From: Changpingibacter yushuensis
GTDB lineage: Bacteria; Actinomycetota; Actinomycetes; Actinomycetales; Actinomycetaceae
NCBI RefSeq assembly: GCF_014041995.1
Contig: NZ_CP059492.1
Location: forward strand, 186,001 to 250,000
Length of the DNA: 64,000 nucleotides
Direction of reading: 5' to 3'
The position numbers were made by a program, and so were the translations under genes. The notes under the pieces were generated by a model. The model worked only from the letters and a program-made list of their open reading frames with translations. It was not told the origin of the DNA and did not search any database. This document shows, in pieces, positions 1 through 9,242 of this stretch (its first letter is position 1; each line of letters starts with the position of its first letter).

Positions 1-807
1 CAGATGCGGGCAGCTGTTGACGCCACTGTGGATGGTTTTGCAGCGGTCGTTCGTGAGGTTCCGCATGCAATAGCGGACGGTTTGGGAGAACGGTGGTTGC
101 AGGGAACCTTTGATCGCCACTCCCGAACGTTTGGCAACGGCCCTGGATACTCAACGATCGTCGGATCAGGTGCCCATGCCCCCACCCTCCATTGGACGCG
201 TTGCGATGGGCCAATTGTTCCTGATGCTGCACTTCTCCTTGATATGGGTGTAGAGACACATTCGCTCTATACGGCCGACGTAACGAGAACAGTGCCGGCA
301 TCGGGAAGATTCTCCACTGAACAACGAATGGTTCACGATCTTGTTGAGAAGGCCCACCGCGTGGGTATCAGCTACGTCAGGCCTGGTTCGCAGTACCTTG
401 ATTTCCATTTTGCAGCGATGGAGGTGATTGCGCAGGGCTTGCACGACTGGGGGTTGCTACCTGTTTCGGTAGATGAGGCACTTTCTCCGGACGGCCAACA
501 TCATCGCAGGTATCTCACGTGCGGAATCGGTCATCACCTCGGGCTCGATGTGCACGATTGCTCCCATGCCCCCTATGAGGATTACATGGGAGCGGACCTC
601 CAACCTGGTGTGGTCATGACTGTAGAACCGGGGTTGTACTTCCACGCTCACGACCACACTGTCCCGCCCGAGCTCCGTGGGATAGGTGTGCGGCTGGAGG
701 ATGATCTGGTAGTGACAAACAGTGGTTCTTGCGTTCTCTCTGATGCTCTTCCTATCGATGCGGCTGGAGTTGAGGCATGGACCCAGGCTCGGTTGGCCGG
801 GGCCTAG
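1..807 (+). CDS. M24 family metallopeptidase (Xaa-Pro aminopeptidase type), 5' end outside window
   Basis: This is the C-terminal catalytic half of an aminopeptidase P-like enzyme, which removes an N-terminal residue preceding proline. The reading frame is already open at base 1, so the N-terminal domain lies upstream. The five M24 metal ligands are visible in order: Asp in LLLDMG, Asp in TADVTRT, His in GIGHHLGLDVHD, Glu in TVEPGLYF and Glu in GVRLEDD. No signal peptide can be judged. The gene sits about 80 bases upstream of a GH127 glycosidase on the same strand, and both converge on a hydroxyproline-catabolic operon, which suggests a role in releasing proline or hydroxyproline from peptides. 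Substrate specificity is inference. Confidence 0.88.
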   Translation, partial: QMRAAVDATVDGFAAVVREVPHAIADGLGERWLQGTFDRHSRTFGNGPGYSTIVGSGAHAPTLHWTRCDGPIVPDAALLLDMGVETHSLYTADVTRTVPASGRFSTEQRMVHDLVEKAHRVGISYVRPGSQYLDFHFAAMEVIAQGLHDWGLLPVSVDEALSPDGQHHRRYLTCGIGHHLGLDVHDCSHAPYEDYMGADLQPGVVMTVEPGLYFHAHDHTVPPELRGIGVRLEDDLVVTNSGSCVLSDALPIDAAGVEAWTQARLAGA

Positions 808-885
808 GATGGGCGCACGCTTCTCCACCTCGGTGCAGATTATCGCGATGGAACGCGGACCCCGACATTGAGAGGACGAACTGTG

Positions 886-2814
886 ATGCTGTCGAGTGTT
901 TCCGGAATCGAGTTTTCCGGCGAATCCGTCTATGACAGGCCGCGTTCACGCATGTTGGAGCTGGCGCATGCATATCCCGTGGACCGGTTGTTGGCTGTGT
1001 TTCGGCGCAATGCCGGGTTGGATGAGCACGGGGCCCTGCCGCCCGGAGGGTGGGAGAACTTCGGTCATCCCCTTGAACAGCCGTGGAACGAGTTCGATTA
1101 CCCTGGCCGCGAAATGGCACACACCGCGAACCTGCTACGTGGGCATTACGCAGGCCATTTTCTCTCCATGCTCTCAATTGCGGCGGAGGATACTGGTGAC
1201 CCCGAGTTGCGTGGCAAAGTTGATGAGTTCGTAGCAGGTTTGGCGCAAGTGCAAGAGGCGCTGGCGCATTCTGGGCGGTTCTCCCATCCAGGATTCTTGG
1301 CCGCGTACGGAGAATGGCAGTTCTCGCAGTTGGAGAACTACGCCCCATATGGAGAGATCTGGGCTCCGTACTACACGGCTCACAAGATTATGGCGGGACT
1401 GCTCGATGCGTACGAACGGGTGGGGAACACGCAAGCACTGCGGGTCCTTACCCTAATGGGATACTGGGTGCATTCTCGGTTAACGAAGCTACCTGCAGGG
1501 CAGCGCCAGAAGATGTGGTCCTTATATATCGCTGGCGAGTACGGGGGAATGAATGAGACTCTCACTCGGCTGGCTGAAGTTGCGCGTGTGCCACTCTTCC
1601 ATCAGACAGCGAGCTTCTTTGAACAGCCCAATCTGCTAGAAACCGCTCAGACCCACCAAGATGCGTTGACGGGTATGCACGCCAACCAGCATTTACCCCA
1701 AATGCTTGGATACGTGCGTCAGTATGAGGCGACGGGTGAAAGGAGTTATCTGGAGGCAGTGCTCGCACTGTGGGACCAGATCGTACCTGGACGTACTTTT
1801 GCTCACGGCGGCACAGGTTCGGCAGAGCTATGGGGCGCCCCGAACGCTGTCATTGGGAGCATCGGGCGGGAGAATGCCGAAACATGCGCAACCTACAACT
1901 TGATCAAGATCGCTAATCGCCTTTTCCTACATACTCAAGATTCCGCGTTCGCTCACTACGTGGAACGGGCGCGGCTCAATCACATTGTTGGTTCCCGCCG
2001 AAACGTCAGTTCGCTGACCAGCCCCGAAGTCACGTACATGTTTCCTGTGCATCCGGGAGCATTGCGCGAATATGACAACGTGGGAACATGCTGCGGGGGA
2101 ACAGGACTTGAAAACCATGTCAGCTATGGCGAAGGTATGGTGTTCGAGGAATGTGGCGGGCTTTGGCTAAACCAGTATGCGCCGATGCGTTTTCGTTGGG
2201 CGGAAGCGGGTGCAACGCTAGCAGTCGAGACTCAATACCCGCTCGGTTCCACAGTGTGCATACGGTTCTCTCATACAACGGTCTCGCGTGAAATGGCACT
2301 TCATGTGCGGATACCTTCGTGGCTTAACGATTCGGTTGCCGTCCTGGTCAACGGTGAAGAAGTGTGCATGGCAAAGCCCGGTTCGTTTGCGCGAGTAACG
2401 CGAACGTGGGTGCAAGGCGACGTAGTAGTCATGGAGTTTCCGCTGACCCTGCGAATGGAACCAGCGTTGGATGACCCGAGCGCACAAGCACTCTTCTTTG
2501 GGCCAACTCTCTTGTTGGCACGATCTGAGTCGACTCGTTGGATTACAGCGCCGCAGTTGGAAAGCCAGAGCATTGACGGGGTGATTGCGGGTTGTGCCCC
2601 GGAGCAGATCGCCGAATCGCTGCGCACGAATGGTTCTGTCCAGCTCTTTGGGCAGGTGTGGGAGCCGTGTTGGTCTGGAGGAGACTCGCGCTACCACATG
2701 TACCTTCGCGCAGCTAACACTGCCACTGATGCGGCTGGAAACGTGGAACCACCCCAACGCGTGGTGCTGCCGGCACAGGCCGCAGCTGACATCGATTCAG
2801 CGGCTACACCGTGA
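886..2814 (+). CDS. GH127 family beta-L-arabinofuranosidase (DUF1680)
   Basis: Intracellular glycoside hydrolase of family 127, about 640 residues, the usual length for the family. The (alpha/alpha)6 domain covers roughly residues 20-420 and beta-sandwich domains follow. The zinc/cysteine site typical of Bifidobacterium HypBA1 is present: a Glu near 314, Glu332-Thr-Cys334, and the Cys402-Cys403 pair in GTCCGGTG, where the first Cys of the pair is the family nucleophile. There is no signal peptide, so the substrate must be imported. The start is ATG 886 (or GTG 883) behind GAGAGGA; an upstream TTG at 868 has no Shine-Dalgarno site. The 3' end overlaps the convergent dehydrogenase by 11 bases. 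Characterised relatives remove L-arabinofuranose from hydroxyproline-linked arabino-oligosaccharides, which fits the neighbouring hydroxyproline operon. Some GH127 members act on other arabinosides. Confidence 0.9.
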   Translation: MLSSVSGIEFSGESVYDRPRSRMLELAHAYPVDRLLAVFRRNAGLDEHGALPPGGWENFGHPLEQPWNEFDYPGREMAHTANLLRGHYAGHFLSMLSIAAEDTGDPELRGKVDEFVAGLAQVQEALAHSGRFSHPGFLAAYGEWQFSQLENYAPYGEIWAPYYTAHKIMAGLLDAYERVGNTQALRVLTLMGYWVHSRLTKLPAGQRQKMWSLYIAGEYGGMNETLTRLAEVARVPLFHQTASFFEQPNLLETAQTHQDALTGMHANQHLPQMLGYVRQYEATGERSYLEAVLALWDQIVPGRTFAHGGTGSAELWGAPNAVIGSIGRENAETCATYNLIKIANRLFLHTQDSAFAHYVERARLNHIVGSRRNVSSLTSPEVTYMFPVHPGALREYDNVGTCCGGTGLENHVSYGEGMVFEECGGLWLNQYAPMRFRWAEAGATLAVETQYPLGSTVCIRFSHTTVSREMALHVRIPSWLNDSVAVLVNGEEVCMAKPGSFARVTRTWVQGDVVVMEFPLTLRMEPALDDPSAQALFFGPTLLLARSESTRWITAPQLESQSIDGVIAGCAPEQIAESLRTNGSVQLFGQVWEPCWSGGDSRYHMYLRAANTATDAAGNVEPPQRVVLPAQAAADIDSAATP

Positions 2815-4267
2815 GAGCTTGATGAAGCACACCGTCAACGCGCCGCGGCAGTCCGAGTGGATTCGACTCTTGCAGCTCCGGTGGGAGTAGTTCCGGTGGG
2901 ATGTTCTGAAAGGTGACGGGCCGCAGGAATCGGTCAATCGCAGTGGTACCCACAGATGTTGTCGCTGATGCGGTGGTTGCAGGGTAAGGGCCGCCGTGGG
3001 TCTGAGCCCACGTAACTGACAACCCTGTTGGCCACTGATTCCACAGCACACGCCCGGCAATGCCAGAAAGAGAAGTAACGAGGTTCTTGGCGCATTCCTC
3101 ATCTGGTTCACCAAACACTGTTGCCGTCAGCTGGCCTTCCAGCAACGCGACTGATTCGAGAAGCTGGGGAACCGAATTGTATTGGATAACCAACGATGCT
3201 GGACCAAAGACTTCCTTGAGGTACCGGTCTGGTTCGGCGACGACGTCGTCGAGCGCGACCGTTAGGACCGCCGAAGAGACGGAGTTGCCCTCGGCTAAAG
3301 CAGCTGTTGTGACCCCAGGTGCAGATGCTAGTTCGCCAAGGGTCTTGGTGTAGGTTTCCGCAATGCGAGTGTTGAGCATGGCGATGGGGGGTGGCTCTAG
3401 GAGAGAAGATAGGCGTGCTGGCAGGTTGCTGGTCGCGGGGGCGAAGAGGATACCCGGTTTTGTGCACAACTGGCCGTCACTGCCGGTAACGGCCGCGACG
3501 TATCCCGCAGTGATTTCATCGAGGCGCTCCGCAGCTGCGCGGGGCGTCACGAACGTTGGATTGGTGGAGCCCATCTCTGCATAGAAGGGGATGGGGACGG
3601 GGCGTTTGGCTGCCCGGTCAAAGAGTGCGCGGCCTGCGCCAAGAGAGCCGGTGAACGCTCCAGCCATGATCCGAGGATCATCCACAAGCTCCAAGCCTGC
3701 ATCAAAGCCAAAAGCGATTCCGAAGATTCCCTCAGGACTACCCGCCTTTGCTAGGCCTTCGGCAACGAGCTCCGCAGTGCGTAGCGAGAGGCCCTCATGG
3801 CCCGGATTTGCCTTGACAATGACGGGGCATCCGGCAGCTAATGCTGAAGCGGTATCGCCTCCGGCAACCGAAAACGCGAAGGGGAAGTTGCTTGCCGCAA
3901 ACACCACAGTTGCTCCCAGCGCAACGTTCATCCGCCGCAGATCGGGGCGTGCGGCGCCCATCGGCCATGCTGGATCGGAGTGGTCAATGGTGACCCCGAC
4001 AAACGATCCTTCGCGCAGAACCTCACCAAAGAGCCTGAGCTGAAATGTTGTTCGCGTGAGTTCGCCGCGCAGTCTTCCCTCGGGAAGGTTGGTCTCAGCG
4101 ATGGCGATATCGATAAGCTCATCGGCGGCGTGATCGAGCGTTGCAGCCACTTCTTCTATGGCGGACGCACGCTTTCGAGGCGGAACAGCCGCCCACAACG
4201 GGGCTGCTTGACTCGCGGCCAAAGCTAGCTTGGTTACTGCTTCGGTATCGGTTGGTGGCACTCTCAT
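2804..4267 (-). CDS. 2,5-dioxopentanoate (alpha-ketoglutarate semialdehyde) dehydrogenase
   Basis: NAD(P)-dependent aldehyde dehydrogenase that oxidises 2-oxoglutarate semialdehyde to 2-oxoglutarate, the last step of hydroxyproline breakdown. The 487-residue protein has the ALDH fold: a Rossmann segment with VVFAASNFPFAFS around 115-130, the general-base region in YAEMGSTNP near 245 and the catalytic Cys in GSDGQLCTKPG near 285. These variants are those of the hydroxyproline-linked KGSA dehydrogenase group rather than of succinate-semialdehyde dehydrogenases. It is the last gene of the operon and its ATG overlaps the preceding stop by 4 bases, indicating translational coupling. Confidence 0.9.
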   Translation of the reverse strand: MRVPPTDTEAVTKLALAASQAAPLWAAVPPRKRASAIEEVAATLDHAADELIDIAIAETNLPEGRLRGELTRTTFQLRLFGEVLREGSFVGVTIDHSDPAWPMGAARPDLRRMNVALGATVVFAASNFPFAFSVAGGDTASALAAGCPVIVKANPGHEGLSLRTAELVAEGLAKAGSPEGIFGIAFGFDAGLELVDDPRIMAGAFTGSLGAGRALFDRAAKRPVPIPFYAEMGSTNPTFVTPRAAAERLDEITAGYVAAVTGSDGQLCTKPGILFAPATSNLPARLSSLLEPPPIAMLNTRIAETYTKTLGELASAPGVTTAALAEGNSVSSAVLTVALDDVVAEPDRYLKEVFGPASLVIQYNSVPQLLESVALLEGQLTATVFGEPDEECAKNLVTSLSGIAGRVLWNQWPTGLSVTWAQTHGGPYPATTASATTSVGTTAIDRFLRPVTFQNIPPELLPPELQESNPLGLPRRVDGVLHQALTV

Positions 4268-5721
4268 TCGTTGTCCTTCCCTGAAGACGAGTTAAGGTCC
4301 AGTTCGGCGAGTGCACCCAGTGAGATGGGCGTAGCGATCGCACGTTTTTGTGTGGGGCGCAGTGCGTCAATGCTCCAGTTCCGAGTATCCGTGCCGAGTG
4401 AAAGGCAGGAGACCGCGAGGCCGCATTCGCGCCCTTGGCACCGTCCCATCCCTGCACGCGTGGTAATCTTCCCGTCGCGCGGAGTGGCAGTTTCTAGTTC
4501 GGTGGTTGCTGCGCGAATGACTCCAGCGGTCACTTCCTCGCAGCGGCACACAGCTACAGAGTCAGGTATGAGGGTTTCGAGGTTGGCCGGGAGCGGGGAG
4601 GCGTTGTGCAGAGCGTGGGCGAATCGGTTGGCGCGTGCCACTCTTTTGAGTGCTTGGGTCACGCGGCTGGTGTGTGATTCCAAGCCGACGTCATGTAACA
4701 CAGTCAGACCTGCGACTTCTCCCTCAGCCATCGCCTTTGTGGCACCACCCACACCCGTTGCTTCGCCTGCGACGTAGAGCCCGGGCACGCTGGAACGCTG
4801 TGTGTGATCCACGCGCGCAACGAGTGAGCCATCGCTGTCCACGCGCATGCTGGCACCTAGGGCTTCGAGGAGTTCTAGCTGAGGCGTGAAACCCCATCCC
4901 AGTGCGACGGCGTCGACCTGCTTGGTCCGGTGTGCGAAGAGTGTTCCATTGCGCCCCACCTTGGCTATCGTCACGCCGGTGACGTGATCGGAGCCATGAA
5001 TCTCGGTTATCACGTGTCGAGGAAGGTATGGGATGCGCTTGTGGATGAAGGTTCCAACGTATTGCGCTCCTTCACCTGCTTTGCCGGGCTGGCTGATAGT
5101 TCCGATCGGAGTGCGAGCCCACAGCAGTGGCGAGTTGTACTCGCAAACGGATACCACGGCGGCGCCTGCCCGGGCGAGGCCAGCAGCGACCGACAGCAGG
5201 AATGGTCCGGTGCCACCCACGGCTATGCGCTTGCCAACAACATACCCGTGTTCTTTCAGAAGGGCTTGGGCCCCGCCGGCAGCAACTACTCCGGGGAGGG
5301 TCCAGCCTGGAATCGGCAATTGCCGATCATATGCTCCGGTTGCCACGAGTAAGCGTTGCGCCTCAACGCGGTACCCGCGATCAGAGGTACCTGTGGTTGC
5401 AGTAGTGCGCAGTGAGAACGCGCCTGACGGCGAGTTCGGGGCAGCGACGTTCCACACCTGCTGGCCCAACAGTTCGCGCACCCTGCCCGAGCTAACGAGT
5501 GGTTTCAGACGGGCGATGAGGCTACGAAGTTCAGTGGTGTGGTGTTGACCGATCGGGGTGGCCTCGCCGGCACCGTGACGCCAATACTGCCCGCCTACCC
5601 GGGCGTTGAAATCGATGAGTGCCACGTTGGCACCGCCTTCGGCAGCAATGACTGCGGCGGTCAGGCCCGCCGGTCCGCCGCCCACAACGGCGAAGTCCAC
5701 TTGGACCCGGATCTCACTCAT
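4264..5721 (-). CDS. D-hydroxyproline dehydrogenase, FAD/NAD(P)-binding alpha subunit
   Basis: Large flavoprotein subunit of a heterotrimeric dehydrogenase (HcnB/LhpB/SoxA-like family) that oxidises cis-4-hydroxy-D-proline to pyrroline-4-hydroxy-2-carboxylate. The N-terminus has a dinucleotide-binding GGGPAG motif at about residues 14-19 followed by a GGQYW segment; a second nucleotide-binding domain lies in the middle (VGGTGPFLLS), then a YVAGEATGVGG flavin motif. The C-terminus ends in a BFD-like [2Fe-2S] domain with CRCEE near 393 and CQGREC near 430. It overlaps both neighbours by 4 bases, consistent with a tightly coupled complex. Related sarcosine, opine and octopine oxidases have the same architecture, so the substrate rests on operon context. 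Confidence 0.87.
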   Translation of the reverse strand: MSEIRVQVDFAVVGGGPAGLTAAVIAAEGGANVALIDFNARVGGQYWRHGAGEATPIGQHHTTELRSLIARLKPLVSSGRVRELLGQQVWNVAAPNSPSGAFSLRTTATTGTSDRGYRVEAQRLLVATGAYDRQLPIPGWTLPGVVAAGGAQALLKEHGYVVGKRIAVGGTGPFLLSVAAGLARAGAAVVSVCEYNSPLLWARTPIGTISQPGKAGEGAQYVGTFIHKRIPYLPRHVITEIHGSDHVTGVTIAKVGRNGTLFAHRTKQVDAVALGWGFTPQLELLEALGASMRVDSDGSLVARVDHTQRSSVPGLYVAGEATGVGGATKAMAEGEVAGLTVLHDVGLESHTSRVTQALKRVARANRFAHALHNASPLPANLETLIPDSVAVCRCEEVTAGVIRAATTELETATPRDGKITTRAGMGRCQGRECGLAVSCLSLGTDTRNWSIDALRPTQKRAIATPISLGALAELDLNSSSGKDNE

Positions 5722-6047
5722 CGTTTCACCTCTGATTCAGGAGATTCTCGGGGTGTTGCTGATGCTGGGGTGTGCTCCGCCCGCACTACAACAGATTCGG
5801 ATGGCATGGGAGCGATGGTCATACCGTCCTGAGCTGAAAGAAGGCACGCCCTCATTCCTCTTCTTCCATCAGCGACCACGACGCATTCGTAACAGACTCC
5901 GATTCCGCAGAAGATCGCCCGGGGAGCGTGATCAATCCTTGTTGTGCGCCACGAGGTTATACCGGCAGCCAGAAGTGCGGCAGCCACACTCTGCCCGGGC
6001 GTGAATGCCACGAGTTCGCCAGCAAAGTCGAAGTGGTGTTCGCTCAT
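5718..6047 (-). CDS. D-hydroxyproline dehydrogenase, small [2Fe-2S] gamma subunit
   Basis: A 109-residue ferredoxin-like protein. The cysteine cluster CGIGVCYEC followed by RAC (C-x4-C-x2-C...C) around residues 47-68 is the plant-type [2Fe-2S] signature found in HcnA-like subunits. It passes electrons between the two flavoprotein subunits encoded on either side and overlaps both by 4 bases. The short acidic, proline-rich tail (after about residue 85) looks unstructured. Its size and position between the alpha and beta subunit genes are diagnostic. Confidence 0.87.
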   Translation of the reverse strand: MSEHHFDFAGELVAFTPGQSVAAALLAAGITSWRTTRIDHAPRAIFCGIGVCYECVVVADGRRGMRACLLSAQDGMTIAPMPSESVVVRAEHTPASATPRESPESEVKR

Positions 6048-7210
6048 AAGCTCTCCTTGGTGGGCTCGAAACGATCAGGGCGCAATGGTGAGAGGTCGAG
6101 GTCTGTGGCGCGTCCAGTCAAGGCTTGAGCCAGCAGTTTGCCTGTGCCGACGGACAATCCGATTCCGGCTCCTTCATGCCCGGAAGCGTGCCACAAGCCA
6201 GGAGCTCTGGGATCGGGTCCGATGACGGGCAGGTGATCTGGGCAGTATGGTCGGAATCCCCAGTAGGTCCGCATGATGTTAATGCCTGAGAGGAAGGGAA
6301 AGAGCGCGACGGCGTTGCGAGCAATCTTCTTCATTGCCAAGGGTGAGAAGGTTTCGTCAAAACCAACGCGTTCTCGGCTGGAGCCAATGAGGATTGTGCC
6401 GCTTGGTGTGGATTCGACTACTGCCGAGGCCTGCAGTGCGGCATCGCCACTTCCCACGTTGGCGACGTAATCTGCGCCGTACACCTTGTGGGATACCAAC
6501 GGCCCCACAGGTTCGGTTACGAGTACGTAGCCCTTGCGTGGGGCAACGGGGAGCTGGAGGTCAGCGAGTGCTGCGATTTCGCAACTCCACGGCCCACAAC
6601 AGTTGATGACGGCTCCAGCGCTAAACACGCCGTCGTCGGTCCTTACTCCGGTGACCTTTTCGCCAGACCGCACAAGTGCGGTAACGGGTTGGCCGAAATG
6701 GAATGCTGCTCCGAGTTCGCGGGCTAAGCGGCACAGATGGTTTGTTGCCAAGATGGGCTGAACCTGCGCATCTTGGGGGTAGAACGCACCGCCGGGGATC
6801 TCGGGATTGATGAGTGGTTCGAAGGTCGCGAGTGCTGCGGGCGAATCAATCATCTCAACCGCGATGCCGTGGGATCGTTGTGTTTCGGCGAAGTCTCGCA
6901 GGGCTGCCAGCCCGGTCTCTGAAGAGGCCGTTACCACCCCGCCCTTTGGTTCGAACTCCCACAGGTGGGAGTATTCGCCTAGATCTTCGTGCCACACAGC
7001 GTTTGAGTACAGTGCGAGATCCAGTTCAGGTCCGGGTTCCTTGTCTGAGACAAGGATGTTTCCCTCACCGTGGGAGGAGGTTCCTCCTGCCGCGCGCCGG
7101 GAGTCAAATACAGCAACGCTCAGCCCAGCCTGGGCAGCGAAGAAAGCTGCAGCCGCACCCACGATACCTGCGCCGATGATCACCACATCCGCGTACCTGT
7201 TTGTAGTCAT
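6044..7210 (-). CDS. D-hydroxyproline dehydrogenase, FAD-dependent beta subunit (DAO family)
   Basis: FAD oxidoreductase of the D-amino-acid oxidase fold, 388 residues. The N-terminal VVIIGAGIVGAAAA (about residues 9-22) binds the ADP moiety of FAD, and WHASGHEGAGIGLS near the C-terminus is the second flavin-binding segment. It is related to HcnC, sarcosine oxidase beta and glycine oxidase. It most likely carries the amine-oxidising site for cis-4-hydroxy-D-proline. Its ATG follows the epimerase stop by a single base and its stop overlaps the small-subunit start. Confidence 0.88.
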   Translation of the reverse strand: MTTNRYADVVIIGAGIVGAAAAFFAAQAGLSVAVFDSRRAAGGTSSHGEGNILVSDKEPGPELDLALYSNAVWHEDLGEYSHLWEFEPKGGVVTASSETGLAALRDFAETQRSHGIAVEMIDSPAALATFEPLINPEIPGGAFYPQDAQVQPILATNHLCRLARELGAAFHFGQPVTALVRSGEKVTGVRTDDGVFSAGAVINCCGPWSCEIAALADLQLPVAPRKGYVLVTEPVGPLVSHKVYGADYVANVGSGDAALQASAVVESTPSGTILIGSSRERVGFDETFSPLAMKKIARNAVALFPFLSGINIMRTYWGFRPYCPDHLPVIGPDPRAPGLWHASGHEGAGIGLSVGTGKLLAQALTGRATDLDLSPLRPDRFEPTKESL

Positions 7211-7211
7211 G

Positions 7212-8213
7212 TCAGATCAGGAATCCCTCAGGAAATGGATCACTCGGATCGAGGTGGTATTGGGCGGTTCCTGTTACCCATGCCCTGCCAGTTATCGTGG
7301 GGATGACGGCAGGGAACGGGCCCACTGTTGTTTCATCTACGAGCCGGCCCACGAACTGCGTACCGATGAGTGACTCGTTAATGAAGTCCTGTCCGAGGGG
7401 GAGTTCGCCGCGGGCGTGGAGTTGTGCCATCCGTGCACTGGTACCCGTGCCACACGGAGAGCGGTCGAACCATCCGGGATAGATCGCCATCGCATGGCGT
7501 GAGTGTTGGGCGGTTGATCCTGGCGCCTTGAGGTAGACGTGGTGGCAACCTCTGATTGTTTCATCCAGTGGGTGAACGGGATAGTTGACCTCATCTATTG
7601 CTGCCATGACGCGCAGTCCGGCATCGAGGAGGGCATCTTTGTGCTCACGTCCGAATGGAATTCCCAGTTCCTCAAGTTCGACGACGGCGTAGAAGTTGCC
7701 TCCGAAAGCTAGGTCGTATGAAACCTTACCTAGGTTCGGTACCTCCACCTGGCAGTTGAGAGAATAGGCGAAGGATGGAACGTTTCTTATAGTGACGGAT
7801 TCAGCGTGGCCATCGGTCACCGCAACGGTGGCAATGACCAAGCCGGCAGGCGTATCCAATCGGATAGTTGTGGTGGGTTCGGTGACTGGCACCATTCCTG
7901 TCTCCACCAGTACTGTGGCAACTCCAATGGTTCCGTGCCCGCACATGGGTAAACAGCCTGATACTTCGATGAAGAGAATTCCAAAATCGGCATCGGGCCG
8001 AGTAGGTGGCTGCAGTATGGCGCCACTCATGGCGGAGTGGCCACGGGGTTCGAACATGAGAAACGTGCGGAGGTAATCCATGTTTTCCATGAACCAGATC
8101 CGGCGTTCCTCCATCGTTGCGCCGGGAAGTGTGCCCACGCCACCGGTGACGACGCGGGTGGGCATCCCTTCCGTGTGAGACTCAACGGTGTGTATGACGC
8201 GTTGTGATCGCAT
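7212..8213 (-). CDS. 4-hydroxyproline 2-epimerase (proline racemase family)
   Basis: PLP-independent epimerase that interconverts trans-4-hydroxy-L-proline and cis-4-hydroxy-D-proline, the entry step of the pathway. The 333-residue protein has both catalytic cysteines of the Cys/Cys type: MCGHGTIG around residue 91 and SPCGTGTSA around 254. A Ser or Thr at the first position would instead indicate a trans-3-hydroxyproline dehydratase, so an epimerase or racemase is favoured. Operon membership separates it from proline racemase. The start is ATG 8213, about 40 bases after the deaminase gene. Confidence 0.9.
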   Translation of the reverse strand: MRSQRVIHTVESHTEGMPTRVVTGGVGTLPGATMEERRIWFMENMDYLRTFLMFEPRGHSAMSGAILQPPTRPDADFGILFIEVSGCLPMCGHGTIGVATVLVETGMVPVTEPTTTIRLDTPAGLVIATVAVTDGHAESVTIRNVPSFAYSLNCQVEVPNLGKVSYDLAFGGNFYAVVELEELGIPFGREHKDALLDAGLRVMAAIDEVNYPVHPLDETIRGCHHVYLKAPGSTAQHSRHAMAIYPGWFDRSPCGTGTSARMAQLHARGELPLGQDFINESLIGTQFVGRLVDETTVGPFPAVIPTITGRAWVTGTAQYHLDPSDPFPEGFLI

Positions 8214-8254
8214 CTTCCTTCACCTTCTCGTTCGCTGTCTTGGCCAGACGTGGT

Positions 8255-9163
8255 TTAGCGGTAGCCCTTTGCGAGCACTGTTTCCGTGTCCTTGACGATG
8301 CGGGCGTAGAGATCCTCCGGAAGGGCAAGGCGAGGCGGGCGAGTTGTGGTTCCCCACGGTGCTGCCCCCGCAACTTCTTGCGACAATTTGATTGCTTGCA
8401 CGAACCACTTTGTGGAATCCCATCGCAGCAGTGGGTGCAGATCCCGGTAAATCTCAGAGGCGCGCATCCACTTCTCGGGATCACCAGATGTAGCGAGATT
8501 GTACAGTTCTACCGATGAACTGGGGATTGCGTTTGTGTAACCGGAAACCCAACCAACCGCGCCGGCGATTCCCAGCTCTAGGACCACGTCGTCCGCACCT
8601 ATCGAAACGTCCAAACCTGGTGCGAGTTCTTTGGTTTGGTAGGCGCGGGAGACTACCCCTGAAAACTCCTTGACCGATGCGATGAGCCCTTCGGAGTAGA
8701 GGGTGGCGAGGAGTTCTGGGCGCAGATCAATCTTGGTGTCAACGGGGTTGTTGTAAGCGAGGATAGGTAGGCCAACCTTTGCCACGGCTCGGTAGTGCGC
8801 GATGACTTCCTCATCTGATGCGTTGTATGCGTTGGGAGGGAGGAGCATCACTGCCGGCGCGCCGTTTTCCGCAGCGTGCTCCGTAAGCCGGATGCTTTCC
8901 AACGCACCATATGCACCTACGCCGGGAATGACTGCTACGCCTGCAGGTGCTGCGGAGACCGCGGTGAGGAACACCTGCTTGCGCTCTTCTTCGGTAAGTG
9001 TCTGGTATTCGCCGAGCGACCCGTTCGGGATAATGCCGGTGGCGCCTCCGCGAGCAAGAAACTGGACGTGATTGGCGAATGCCTCGTGGTTGACACTGTA
9101 ATCCGCGGTGAACGGCAGAGTGGTTGCGACGTTAACACCGTGCCAAGGCTTTGGTTCGGACAT
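8255..9163 (-). CDS. 1-pyrroline-4-hydroxy-2-carboxylate deaminase (DapA/NAL family)
   Basis: Class I aldolase-fold enzyme that converts pyrroline-4-hydroxy-2-carboxylate to 2-oxoglutarate semialdehyde plus ammonia. The family signatures are present: NGSLGEYQTLT near residue 43 (pyruvate-binding loop), the Tyr in LAYNNP near 133 and the Schiff-base Lys in SVKEFSG near 163. I place the start at ATG 9163, preceded by GAAAGGAA at the right spacing; a 17-codon upstream extension to 9214 runs through the promoter and is unlikely. It is the first gene of the operon. By family alone it could be another DHDPS-like lyase, but the five downstream genes make the assignment firm. Confidence 0.9.
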   Translation of the reverse strand: MSEPKPWHGVNVATTLPFTADYSVNHEAFANHVQFLARGGATGIIPNGSLGEYQTLTEEERKQVFLTAVSAAPAGVAVIPGVGAYGALESIRLTEHAAENGAPAVMLLPPNAYNASDEEVIAHYRAVAKVGLPILAYNNPVDTKIDLRPELLATLYSEGLIASVKEFSGVVSRAYQTKELAPGLDVSIGADDVVLELGIAGAVGWVSGYTNAIPSSSVELYNLATSGDPEKWMRASEIYRDLHPLLRWDSTKWFVQAIKLSQEVAGAAPWGTTTRPPRLALPEDLYARIVKDTETVLAKGYR

Positions 9164-9203
9164 GTGAGCGTTCCTTTCGGGGCGGCGAGGGAATCCTCTG
9201 AAG

Positions 9204-9220
9204 TAATATGTCACATATTA
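9204..9220. promoter_or_regulatory. Operator palindrome for GntR/FadR-type regulator
   Basis: Perfect inverted repeat TAATATGT-C-ACATATTA, with 8-bp arms around a single central base. The GT-N-AC core is typical of FadR-subfamily operators. It overlaps the predicted -10 element of the hydroxyproline operon and lies 40 bases before its first start codon, so binding there would block RNA polymerase. The probable ligand protein is the divergent GntR regulator starting at 9556. Confidence 0.75.
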
Positions 9221-9242
9221 GCAGTAGTTTATTGTGGGTCAA
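9215..9242 (-). promoter_or_regulatory. Promoter of the hydroxyproline operon
   Basis: On the minus strand, TTGACC (9242-9237) and TAATAT (9220-9215) are separated by 16 bases, a good sigma-70-type promoter. The -10 box lies inside the palindromic operator, which implies repression by steric exclusion. The leader would be about 45 nucleotides. Confidence 0.65.

Noticed and set aside
752-1348. A 198-codon minus-strand open frame and similar frames opposite GH127
   Set aside because: Antisense shadow of the GH127 gene and its upstream spacer; no motif or ribosome site.
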